Origin: JAOUEA01 sp040882605 | GTDB lineage: Bacteria > Actinomycetota > UBA4738 > HRBIN12 | Direction of reading: 5' to 3' | Assembly (NCBI GenBank): GCA_040882605.1 | Contig: JBBEAY010000002.1 | Span: 124,001-188,000, forward strand | Length of the DNA stretch: 64,000 nt | Shown: piece by piece, positions 16,603 to 23,991 of the stretch | How the letters are laid out: every line of letters starts with the position of its first letter | Numbering within the stretch: position 1 is the stretch's first letter | Made by a program: the position numbers and the translations under genes | The notes under the pieces: model-generated | Databases searched by the model: none | Seen by the model: only the letters and a program-made list of their open reading frames with translations | What the model was told of the DNA's origin: nothing

Positions 16603-17300
16603 CCGAGGTCGTCGTCGACGCCGAAGGGCAGGAAACCCGCGAGGTCAACCGGGCGATCAAGGCGGCGATCTCCGAGGGCGCGACCGAGATCCGCGTGGCG
16701 AACCCCGTCGGACGCCATGCGTTCGCGGTGGCGCTCGACGCACCCGGCGTGCACATCGTGTTCGACGGTCCCGCGGGCTGGTACACGGCCGGTATGAACG
16801 GCGGGCCGCACATCGAGGTACGAGGCAACGTCGGCTGGGGCCTCGCGGAGTGCATGATGCGTGGCACCGTCGACGTGCACGGACACGCCGGGTCGGGCAC
16901 AGCCGCGTCGATCCGCGGTGGGTCGGTGTTCGTGGCGGGCGACACGGGGGCGCGAGCCGGCATCGCCATGAAGGGCGGCACGCTCGTCGTTGTCGGTGAC
17001 GTCGGCTACATGACCGGGTTCATGATGCAGCTCGGCACGATCGTGGTCTGCGGCGACGCCGCCGACGGCCTCGGCGACTCGATGTACGAGGGCACGATCT
17101 ACGTCGGCGGCTCGATCGCGTCGCGCGGCGCCGACGCCGAGATCGAGGAGATGACCGACGACGACGCGAAGGAGATCCGCGAGCTGCTGGCGCCCCGCGA
17201 CATCGACGCGGACCCGGCTTCGTTCACCAAGGTGCGATCGGGACGCAAGCTGTGGAACTTCTCGACCAAGGAGCCGGAGCTGTGGAAGTCCGCCCTGTAG
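16590..17300 (+). CDS. mgsB: GXGXG-domain subunit, MgsB/GlxC-like (copy 2)
   Basis: 236 aa from GTG 16590, overlapping the amidotransferase gene. The GXGXG repeats are clear: GNVGWGLAECMMRG, GHAGSGTAASIRGG, GDTGARAGIAMKGG, GDVGYMTGFMMQ and GDAADGLGDSMYEG. It lacks the N-terminal extension of copy 1. Its role is to connect the amidotransferase and FMN subunits. The following gene starts inside its 3' end (GTG 17282 with AAGGAG 8 nt upstream). Confidence 0.87.
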   Translation: MAAVTEVVVDAEGQETREVNRAIKAAISEGATEIRVANPVGRHAFAVALDAPGVHIVFDGPAGWYTAGMNGGPHIEVRGNVGWGLAECMMRGTVDVHGHAGSGTAASIRGGSVFVAGDTGARAGIAMKGGTLVVVGDVGYMTGFMMQLGTIVVCGDAADGLGDSMYEGTIYVGGSIASRGADAEIEEMTDDDAKEIRELLAPRDIDADPASFTKVRSGRKLWNFSTKEPELWKSAL

Positions 17301-18700
17301 ACGACACCCCAGACGGCCCGACGCCCGCCGAGCTGATGGACCACCAGCGTGAGTCCCCGGTCTGGCCGCGCTCGGTGATCGATGAGATCCAGCTCAAGGC
17401 GCAGCTCGGCCGCTATCACATCCAGGGCTTCTCGATGCGCCGTAGCGGAGTGCCGACATTCGACGACCTCACGTTCGTGCCCTGCACGCTCTCGCGTGTG
17501 CCGCTCGAGGGCTACCGCGAGAAGTGTTCGACCGAGGTTGAGCTCGGTGGGCGTCACGGTGCGACTCCGGTCGTGCTCGAACGGCCGATCTCGATCGCCG
17601 GCATGAGCTACGGGGCGCTCTCGGCCAACGCGAAGACCGCGCTCGGCCTCGCCGCCAAGCGGGCGGGTATCTCCACCACGACCGGCGACGGCGGCATGTG
17701 CCGCGAGGAGCGCGAGGCCGTCGACATGATGGTCTACCAGGTGCTGCCGTCGCGCTACGGGTTCGACCCCGCTCACCTGAAGCTCGCCCAGGCCGTGGAG
17801 ATCGTGATCGGCCAGGGTGCGAAGCCTGGCACCGGCGGCCTGTTGCTCGGCTCGAAGGTCTCGCCCGTGATCGCCGAGCAGCGCACCCTTCCGCTCGGCG
17901 TGGACCAGCGCTCACCTGTGCGTCACCCCGACTTCATCGGGCCCGACGACCTGCAGATCAAGATCGAGGAGATCCGCGAGGCCACCGATTGGAAGGTGCC
18001 CATCTACGTCAAGATGGGCGCCTCCCGCGTCAACGACGACGTGAGGCTCGCCGTGAAGTCCGGCGCCGACGTGCTCGTGATCGACGGCATGGAAGGCGGC
18101 ACCGGCGCGTCGCCCGATGTGTTGCTCGACCACACCGGCATCCCGACGCTCTCGGGGCTCTGCGAGGCGATGCGGGCGCTCGACGACATGAAGGCGATCG
18201 GCGAGGTGCAGGTGATCGTGTCGGGCGGCATCAAGAACGGGGCCGACGCGGCGAAAGCCCTCGCGCTCGGCGCCGACGCCGTCTCGATCGGCACGGCTGC
18301 TCTCATCGCCTTGAACTGCAACGCCCCGATGTACGAGCAGGATTACGCCGCGCTCGGCGTCACCCCGGGAACCTGTCATCACTGCCACACCGGCCGCTGT
18401 CCGGTGGGCATCACGACGCAGGACCCCGAGCTGATGGCGAGGCTCGAGACCGATGCTGCCGCCGACCGGGTCTTCAACTTCCTGCAGTCGATGACCATGG
18501 AGATGCAGATGTTCGCGCGGGCGTGCGGCAAGAACGCCGTGCACGACCTCGAGGCAGAGGACATGCGTTCCCTCACGCTGGAAGCCTCGCTGATCACGGG
18601 CATCCCGCTCGCGGGCACCGATTTCACCCTGCGCCCCGACGACATAGCGACGGCGGTCGCCGCTCGTCTCGGAGCGCGCGACGAAGGGTCGCACCCGTGA
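17282..18700 (+). CDS. mgsC: FMN/Fe-S glutamate synthase-type catalytic subunit, MgsC/GlxD-like (copy 2)
   Basis: 472 aa from GTG 17282 (VEVRPVDD). It has the same framework as copy 1: IAGMSYGALSANAK, GDGGMCREER, GMEGGTGASP, GGIKNGADAAKALALGA and the Fe-S motif CHHCHTGRCPVGITTQ. Replacements around the active-site blocks (GDGGMCREER here, GEGGMIPPER in copy 1; IDGMEGGTGAS against LDGAEGSTGAG) may reflect different amine or keto-acid substrates. Its stop overlaps the GTG of soxD, so synthase and dehydrogenase/oxidase subunits are made from one message. Confidence 0.88.
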   Translation: MEVRPVDDTPDGPTPAELMDHQRESPVWPRSVIDEIQLKAQLGRYHIQGFSMRRSGVPTFDDLTFVPCTLSRVPLEGYREKCSTEVELGGRHGATPVVLERPISIAGMSYGALSANAKTALGLAAKRAGISTTTGDGGMCREEREAVDMMVYQVLPSRYGFDPAHLKLAQAVEIVIGQGAKPGTGGLLLGSKVSPVIAEQRTLPLGVDQRSPVRHPDFIGPDDLQIKIEEIREATDWKVPIYVKMGASRVNDDVRLAVKSGADVLVIDGMEGGTGASPDVLLDHTGIPTLSGLCEAMRALDDMKAIGEVQVIVSGGIKNGADAAKALALGADAVSIGTAALIALNCNAPMYEQDYAALGVTPGTCHHCHTGRCPVGITTQDPELMARLETDAAADRVFNFLQSMTMEMQMFARACGKNAVHDLEAEDMRSLTLEASLITGIPLAGTDFTLRPDDIATAVAARLGARDEGSHP

Positions 18701-19026
18701 CGTTCGTGATCGACTGCCCCCACTGCGGCCCGCGCGAGGCGCTGGAGTTCGCTTACGGCGGTGAGACCACCAGCCGGGCGACCGAGGGCGCCGCCGAGCG
18801 CGAGTTCACCGACTACCTCTACTACCGCGAGAACGTGAACGGGTGGCAGACGGAGTGGTGGCTGCATCGCGATGGCTGCCGAGCGTGGTTCCTCGCCGAG
18901 CGTCACACGTCGACGAACGATGTCCGCTCGACTTGGCTGCCAGGACAAGACCGAAACCCGCATGACCCGGCTGCGGTCACGCCGGGCGTCGCGGGCGAGC
19001 CCGGTGCCCCGGGGGTCATGGCATGA
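18697..19026 (+). CDS. soxD: Heterotetrameric sarcosine oxidase-type delta subunit (SoxD/MgdB-like)
   Basis: 109 aa, GTG start in a GTGA overlap. DCPHCGPR near the N-terminus and DGCRAWF form the zinc-binding set of the delta subunit, with the conserved TDYLYYRENVNG and TEWWLHRDGC core. A Pro/Gly-rich tail of about 30 residues is extra. The delta subunit is structural in the alpha-beta-gamma-delta complex. The same family includes N-methylglutamate dehydrogenase subunit MgdB. It ends overlapping the alpha-subunit ATG. Confidence 0.9.
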   Translation: MTFVIDCPHCGPREALEFAYGGETTSRATEGAAEREFTDYLYYRENVNGWQTEWWLHRDGCRAWFLAERHTSTNDVRSTWLPGQDRNPHDPAAVTPGVAGEPGAPGVMA

Positions 19027-21854
19027 CCGAGCGGCTTCCCCAGCGCGAAGGCGAATCGATCCGGCGCGACAAACCGCTGCGTTTCACGCTCGACGGCCGG
19101 AAGATACCGGCCTTCGAGGGCGACACGGTCGGGTCGGCGCTCGCCGCCGCAGGTGTCGACATCACTGGGCGGTCGTTCAAGTACCACCGCCCGCGTGGGC
19201 TGTTCTGCATGACGGGGTCGTGTCCGAACTGCCTGATGCAGGTCGACGGCATCCCCAACGTGCGCACGTGCGATGAGCCCGCGCGCGACGGCATGAAGGT
19301 GAAGCGGCAGAACGCGTGGCCGTCGGTCGACCGCGACATCCACGGGTGGCTGAATCAGTTCTCGTTCATGATGCCGCCCGGCTTCTACTACAAAGTGTTC
19401 CAACATCCTCGGTGGGCCTGGCCACTCGTCGAGCCCTTCATCCGCTCGAAGGCGGGGCTCGGCAAGGTGCCGCGCGAGGAAGACCACGAGCCGCGGGAGC
19501 GCATCACGTTGCACCCCGACGTGCTCGTGATCGGAGGCGGCGCAGCCGGGCTCGCCGCCGCCGCCGAAGCTGCAGGTGCCGGTCTCGATACGCTCGTGCT
19601 CGAACAGGAACCCGAAGCTGGCGGCTCGACGCGCCGTGGCTCGAGCGCGGCCGAGGGGGACGCGCTTCGCGCTGCGGCCGAGTCCGCCGGCGCCCGCATC
19701 CTCACGGGCACGGCAGCCTTCGGCATCTTCGAGGGTCCGCTCGTCGCCGCGGCGAGCCTGCGCGCCCTCTACCGCGTTCGGCCCCGTCACCTCGTGGTGG
19801 CGACGGGGGGGATCGAGCAGCCGGCGGTCTTCCCGAACAACGACCTGCCCGGCATCATGCTGTCGTCGGCGGTAGAGCTGCTGGTGCACCGGTTCCGGGT
19901 CCTTCCGGGCCGTAACGCGGTCGTCATGACCTCGAGCGAGGCCGGTCACGAGACGGCTCGGACCCTCGTCGAGGCCGGTGCGAAGGTATCGGTGGTCGAT
20001 CTGCGTGAGGACCCCCCCGCCGGTGTCGGCTATCGCGTGGCAGCCGGCAAGACTGTGCTCTCCGCGTCGGGGCGACGCCGCGTGACCGGCGTGACGATCG
20101 GCGCGCCCGGTGGGGACACCGGTTCGACGGTGGGCTGCGATCTGCTGGTGCTGGCCGGCTTCACCGCGCCGAGCACGAACCTGCTCTCGATGTCGGGCGC
20201 CGAGGTGGGTTTCGACGAGCACGCGCAGGCGTTCCTGCCCGAGCGCCTGCCCGATCGCGTCTACGCCGTCGGCGCTGTTGCAGGCGCGATCTCACACGAA
20301 GCCGCGGTCGCGCAGGGGCGCCTGGCCGGCCTCGAGATCGGCGTCGCCCAGGGCGCTCCGGCGCCGGGCGCCGCCGAGCGCATCGAGGCGCTGCGCGAAG
20401 CCGCTTCCGCCAAGGGCGACCGGGTGGTGCTACCCCCCGAGGTCGGTTCGGGTGACGGCAAACAGTTCGCCTGCATGTGCATGGACGTGACCGACAAGGA
20501 GCTGAAGAAGGCGGTCGCCGAAGGCTTCTCGTCGATGGAGCTGCTCAAGCGCTACACGACGATCACGATGGGCCCCTGCCAGGGGAAGGCGTGCATGGTT
20601 CCCTCGCAGCGACTCTGCGCCCGGGCCACAGGGTCGACCTTCGCCGAGACCAAGCGCACGACGTCGCGCCCGCCCTGGACCCCGGTCGAGTTGGGCACGC
20701 TTGCCGGCACACGCCGCACGCCGCGCAAGGAAACGACGATGCACGACCTGCATACCGACGCGGGCGCCGACATCATGTGGGCCGGCGACTGGCGTCGTCC
20801 TCATCACTTCACGACGCCCGAGGACGAGGTCCGCGCGGTCCGCAATGGGGTCGGCGTCATCGACGTCTCGACGCTCGGCAAGTTCCGCATCGCCGGGCCG
20901 GGAGCGGTCGAGCTGCTCGAGCGCTTGTATCCGAACCGCTTCGCCGACCAGCCCGTCGGTCGTGTGCGGTACGGGGTGATGTTGAACGACGAGGGAGTGA
21001 TCGTCGATGACGGCGCCATAGTGCGTGTGGCCGACGACGAGTTCTTCGTGACCGTCACGAGCGGCAACACCGGGGCCCTCGAGCGCTGGATGACGTGGTG
21101 GCTGGCCGACTGGCAGCTCGACGTGCGGTTGCTGAACGTGACCGGGGCGTTCGCAACGGTCAACATCGCAGGCCCGAAGGCGCGCGAGGTCATGGTGCGC
21201 CTCACCGATGCCGACGTGTCGGCCGAGGCGCTCGCCTACCTCGGGTCGGCGCAGATCGACGTTGCCGGTGTGCCCGCCTTGGTGCTGCGCATCGGCTTCG
21301 TGGGCGAGCTCGGGTTCGAGATCCACTTCCCGTCGATGTACGGCGACGACGTCTGGGCCCGCATCATGGAAGCCGGCCAAGAGACCGGCCAAGAGACCGA
21401 CGGCATCGTGGCGTTCGGCCTCGAGGCGCAGCGCATCCTGCGTCTGGAGAAGCAGCACATCCTGATCGGGCAGGACACCGACGCGGAATCCGACCCGTAC
21501 GAGGTCGGCCTCGGTTGGATGGTCAAGGCCGATAAGCAGGACTTCCTCGGCAAGCGTTCGCTCGCCGACCTCGAAGCCGCCGGACCCGCAGAGAGGCTCG
21601 TCGGGTTCACGTGCGCCGGCTCGTGGCTGCCGCCCGAGGGCGCCTCGATCGTGCACGAAGGCATGTGGGTCGGAAGGGTGACGTCGGCTCGTCGCAGCGA
21701 GGCGGTCGGTTCGATCGTCGGTCTCGCCTGGGTGCCGGCCGGCTGGGCGATCGACGGCACACCGTTCGAGATCCAGTTCGGGGCCGACTCAGCGCAGGGC
21801 CGGGTCGCGCTGGAGCCGTTCTATGACCCGCAGGGCCAAAGGCTCCGATCATGA
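19023..21854 (+). CDS. soxA: Heterotetrameric sarcosine oxidase-type alpha subunit (SoxA/MgdC-like)
   Basis: 943 aa. The N-terminal region carries GSCPNCLMQVDG, typical of the Fer2-like domain of SoxA. An FAD/NAD-binding fold follows (VLVIGGGAAGLAAAAEAAG), then CMCMDVTDKELKKAV and GPCQGKACMVPSQRL. From about residue 575 a GcvT-type domain binds tetrahydrofolate in relatives and captures the methylene group as 5,10-CH2-THF (TSGNTGALERWMTWW, IGFVGELGFEIHFP). Length is normal for the family. A 12-bp tandem duplication (Gln-Glu-Thr-Gly twice) lies in the GcvT part. It overlaps soxG by 32 bp. Confidence 0.9.
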   Translation: MTERLPQREGESIRRDKPLRFTLDGRKIPAFEGDTVGSALAAAGVDITGRSFKYHRPRGLFCMTGSCPNCLMQVDGIPNVRTCDEPARDGMKVKRQNAWPSVDRDIHGWLNQFSFMMPPGFYYKVFQHPRWAWPLVEPFIRSKAGLGKVPREEDHEPRERITLHPDVLVIGGGAAGLAAAAEAAGAGLDTLVLEQEPEAGGSTRRGSSAAEGDALRAAAESAGARILTGTAAFGIFEGPLVAAASLRALYRVRPRHLVVATGGIEQPAVFPNNDLPGIMLSSAVELLVHRFRVLPGRNAVVMTSSEAGHETARTLVEAGAKVSVVDLREDPPAGVGYRVAAGKTVLSASGRRRVTGVTIGAPGGDTGSTVGCDLLVLAGFTAPSTNLLSMSGAEVGFDEHAQAFLPERLPDRVYAVGAVAGAISHEAAVAQGRLAGLEIGVAQGAPAPGAAERIEALREAASAKGDRVVLPPEVGSGDGKQFACMCMDVTDKELKKAVAEGFSSMELLKRYTTITMGPCQGKACMVPSQRLCARATGSTFAETKRTTSRPPWTPVELGTLAGTRRTPRKETTMHDLHTDAGADIMWAGDWRRPHHFTTPEDEVRAVRNGVGVIDVSTLGKFRIAGPGAVELLERLYPNRFADQPVGRVRYGVMLNDEGVIVDDGAIVRVADDEFFVTVTSGNTGALERWMTWWLADWQLDVRLLNVTGAFATVNIAGPKAREVMVRLTDADVSAEALAYLGSAQIDVAGVPALVLRIGFVGELGFEIHFPSMYGDDVWARIMEAGQETGQETDGIVAFGLEAQRILRLEKQHILIGQDTDAESDPYEVGLGWMVKADKQDFLGKRSLADLEAAGPAERLVGFTCAGSWLPPEGASIVHEGMWVGRVTSARRSEAVGSIVGLAWVPAGWAIDGTPFEIQFGADSAQGRVALEPFYDPQGQRLRS
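21375..21398 (+). repeat. In-frame 12-bp tandem duplication in soxA
   Basis: Two perfect copies of ggccaagagacc in the GcvT domain, giving Gly-Gln-Glu-Thr twice. It is one of three in-frame 12-bp tandem repeats in this window (others at 5782 and 25191). Confidence 0.85.
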
Positions 21855-22494
21855 GTGGGCTCCGGTCGTGACCGGGCCGCTGCGACGCTCGCCGGCGGCC
21901 CGCTCGCACGAGCGGCTCGGCGCCACCTTCGAGATCGAAGAAAGCTGGTCCCTGCCGATGGCGTACGGCGACGACGAGGCCGAGCGAGCGGCGATCCGTG
22001 ACGCCGTCGCCGTCACCGACGTCACGCCGCGCGGCAAGATCGACGTGCGCGGCGACGTCGGCGCGGCGCTCGCGTCGGCCGGTGACGAGCTCGCGGCTCG
22101 CATCGCCCCCGAGTGGGCGCTGGTGCTGACACCTCCTGGAGGCGAGGACATCGTGCGGCCCAAGCTCGAGTCCTCGGCCGGCCCGCACGCGATGGTCACC
22201 GACGCGACCCATCTGTTCGCCGGCTACGCCCTGTGCGGTCCACTGCTGCCCGAGCTGCTCGCGCGCACGAGCTCATGGAACCCGGCGACGCTCGCGCCCG
22301 GGTCGGCCACCGGCGCACCGATCGCGGGTGTGCGTTCCATCATGGTGCGCCGCGACCTCGAGGTGCCCGTGCTCGAGGTTTACGTCGCGACCGAGCTCGC
22401 CCGCTACGTCTGGGAAACCCTGCACGATGTTGCGGCATCGCTCGGCGGCCGCGCGGCAGGTTGGCGCGCGCTCCGCGCGGAAGGGTGGTCGTAG
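21823..22494 (+). CDS. soxG: Heterotetrameric sarcosine oxidase-type gamma subunit (SoxG/MgdD-like)
   Basis: 223 aa from ATG 21823, which lies inside soxA; GTG 21868 is an alternative. The gamma-subunit hallmarks are modest: an AVAVTDVTPRGKIDVRG segment, VTDATHLFAGYALCGP, and a C-terminal ARYVWETLHDVAASLGG. It is a GcvT-related but non-catalytic subunit. Identification rests on these and on its place between soxA and soxB. Confidence 0.8.
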   Translation: MTRRAKGSDHEWAPVVTGPLRRSPAARSHERLGATFEIEESWSLPMAYGDDEAERAAIRDAVAVTDVTPRGKIDVRGDVGAALASAGDELAARIAPEWALVLTPPGGEDIVRPKLESSAGPHAMVTDATHLFAGYALCGPLLPELLARTSSWNPATLAPGSATGAPIAGVRSIMVRRDLEVPVLEVYVATELARYVWETLHDVAASLGGRAAGWRALRAEGWS

Positions 22495-23709
22495 GTGCAT
22501 CCGATCAGGTACTTCAAACCCTGGCGCATGTGGCGCCAACACGAGCTGAAGAAGACCTACGATGTCGTGATCGTCGGCGGCGGCGCCCATGGGCTCGCGA
22601 TCGCGTACGAGCTCGCGAAGCGCGGTATCAAGAAGGTCGCGGTGCTCGAGAAGGACTACATCGGCGCCGGCGGCAGCGGGCGCAACACCACGATCATCCG
22701 CGCCAACTACCGAACGCCCGAAGGTGTCGCCTTCTACAAGGAGTCGCTGCGCCTCTACGAACAGCTCGCGCAAGAGCTCGACTACAACCTGATGTTGTCG
22801 CAGCAGGGTCACCTGACGCTTGCGCATGCAGAGCGAGCGGTGAACGTCGCGCACGAACGCGCCGAGGTGAACCGCACCCTCGGTGTCGACTCCCGCGTGA
22901 TCTACCCCGACGAGATCGGCAAGCTCTGCCCTGAGCTCGACCTGTCGCAGCGGCCGGCGTTCCCCATCATGGCGGCGCTCTATCACCCGCCGGGAGGGGT
23001 GCTGCGACACGACGCCGTAGTGTGGGCCTACGCGCGGCAGGCCGACCGCATGGGCGTCGAGATCCACCAGGATACCGAGGTCACCGGCATCGAGGTCGAC
23101 GGCGAAAAGGTGACCGGCGTTCGAACGAACCGGGGCGACATCTCAGCGCCGGTGGTGGTCTCGGCCACCGCCGGGTGGACGAGCGAGATCACCCGCATGG
23201 CGGGCGTGCAGGCGCCGATCACCACCCACCCACTGCAGGCGTTCGTGACCGAGCCTCTCAAGCCGTTCCTGCACGTGATCTTGGTCTCGGCGACGCTGCA
23301 CGTCTACATCTCCCAGACCGACCGCGGCGAGGTTCTCATCGGTTCCGAGATCGAGCCGTACTCGTCGTACTCGCAGGGCTCGACGTTGAACTTCCTCGAG
23401 CAGACTGCGGAACATGTGCTCGAGATGCTGCCGATCCTCGGGCGGGTGCGGCTGATGCGCGCCTGGGGTGGGCTCTGCGACGTGACTCCTGACTACTCGC
23501 CGATCATGGGCGAGACCGAGGTAGAAGGTTTCCTGATCGACGGCGGGTGGGGCACATACGGGTTCAAGGCGACCCCGATCTGCGGCGTGACGATGGCCGA
23601 GCTGATCGACACGGGCCGTGTGCCCGAGCTGATCGCGCCCTTCGCGATCTCACGCTTCCGCGATCGCGTGCTTGTGTCCGAGATCGCCGCCGCAGCCGTC
23701 TCGCACTGA
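22495..23709 (+). CDS. soxB: Heterotetrameric sarcosine oxidase-type beta subunit (SoxB/MgdA-like)
   Basis: 404 aa, GTG directly after the soxG stop. The FAD motif VIVGGGAHGLAIAYEL and the GSGRNTTIIRANYR block are characteristic. His172 in RHDAVVWAYA corresponds to the His that holds FMN covalently in characterised SoxB. WGGLCDVTPDYSPIMGET and DGGWGTYGFKATPICG complete the active-site side. The subunit oxidises the N-methyl amine; electrons move through FMN and the folate-binding alpha subunit takes the formaldehyde. Beta is last here, unlike the common BDAG order. Next to mgsABC it may be N-methylglutamate dehydrogenase rather than sarcosine oxidase. Confidence 0.88.
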   Translation: MHPIRYFKPWRMWRQHELKKTYDVVIVGGGAHGLAIAYELAKRGIKKVAVLEKDYIGAGGSGRNTTIIRANYRTPEGVAFYKESLRLYEQLAQELDYNLMLSQQGHLTLAHAERAVNVAHERAEVNRTLGVDSRVIYPDEIGKLCPELDLSQRPAFPIMAALYHPPGGVLRHDAVVWAYARQADRMGVEIHQDTEVTGIEVDGEKVTGVRTNRGDISAPVVVSATAGWTSEITRMAGVQAPITTHPLQAFVTEPLKPFLHVILVSATLHVYISQTDRGEVLIGSEIEPYSSYSQGSTLNFLEQTAEHVLEMLPILGRVRLMRAWGGLCDVTPDYSPIMGETEVEGFLIDGGWGTYGFKATPICGVTMAELIDTGRVPELIAPFAISRFRDRVLVSEIAAAAVSH

Positions 23710-23720
23710 GGACGAGCTCC

Positions 23721-23903
23721 TCACGGGGACTCAGGCAGCGTGTCTTCCTCGTTGTTGGGGCGTGTCTCGTCGTCGGAGAGCGTTTCGTCGTCGTGGGCCT
23801 CGATCAGGTGCTTGTGCAGATCCTCCTGTGTCGAGAACTCGCTCTGGCAGATGTGACAGGGCACCGGTGGTGCGTCGATCGCTTGCTCGTCCTGCTCGGT
23901 CAT
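23721..23903 (-). CDS. 60-residue acidic protein with a classical C2H2 zinc finger
   Basis: ATG after GGAGGGAG on the minus strand. Residues 16-37 read CHICQSEFSTQEDLHKHLIE plus AH: Cys-x2-Cys-x3-Phe-x5-Leu-x2-His-x4-His, the exact spacing of the eukaryotic C2H2 finger and close to bacterial Ros/MucR fingers. The rest is strongly acidic (DDETLSDDETRPNNEED), which argues against simple DNA binding and for protein binding. It ends 12 bp from the convergent soxB stop. The function is unknown. Confidence 0.7.
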   Translation of the reverse strand: MTEQDEQAIDAPPVPCHICQSEFSTQEDLHKHLIEAHDDETLSDDETRPNNEEDTLPESP

Positions 23904-23979
23904 GGAGCGTCTCCCTCCTGCTCGCTGTTCCGATCAGCGATTGCCTACCCGCGTGTCGCGGAGTCAAACGGTGCGGCGG

Positions 23980-23985
23980 TAGCAT
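23980..23985 (+). promoter_or_regulatory. Putative leaderless promoter -10 box (TAGCAT) before 23992
   Basis: TAGCAT stands 6 nt before the ATG at 23992. There is no purine-rich ribosome site between them. Confidence 0.5.
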
Positions 23986-23991
23986 CAACCG

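Noticed and set aside
20430..21656. Minus-strand open frame within soxA as a separate gene
   Set aside because: No ribosome site or family motif; soxA is continuous and full length on the plus strand.
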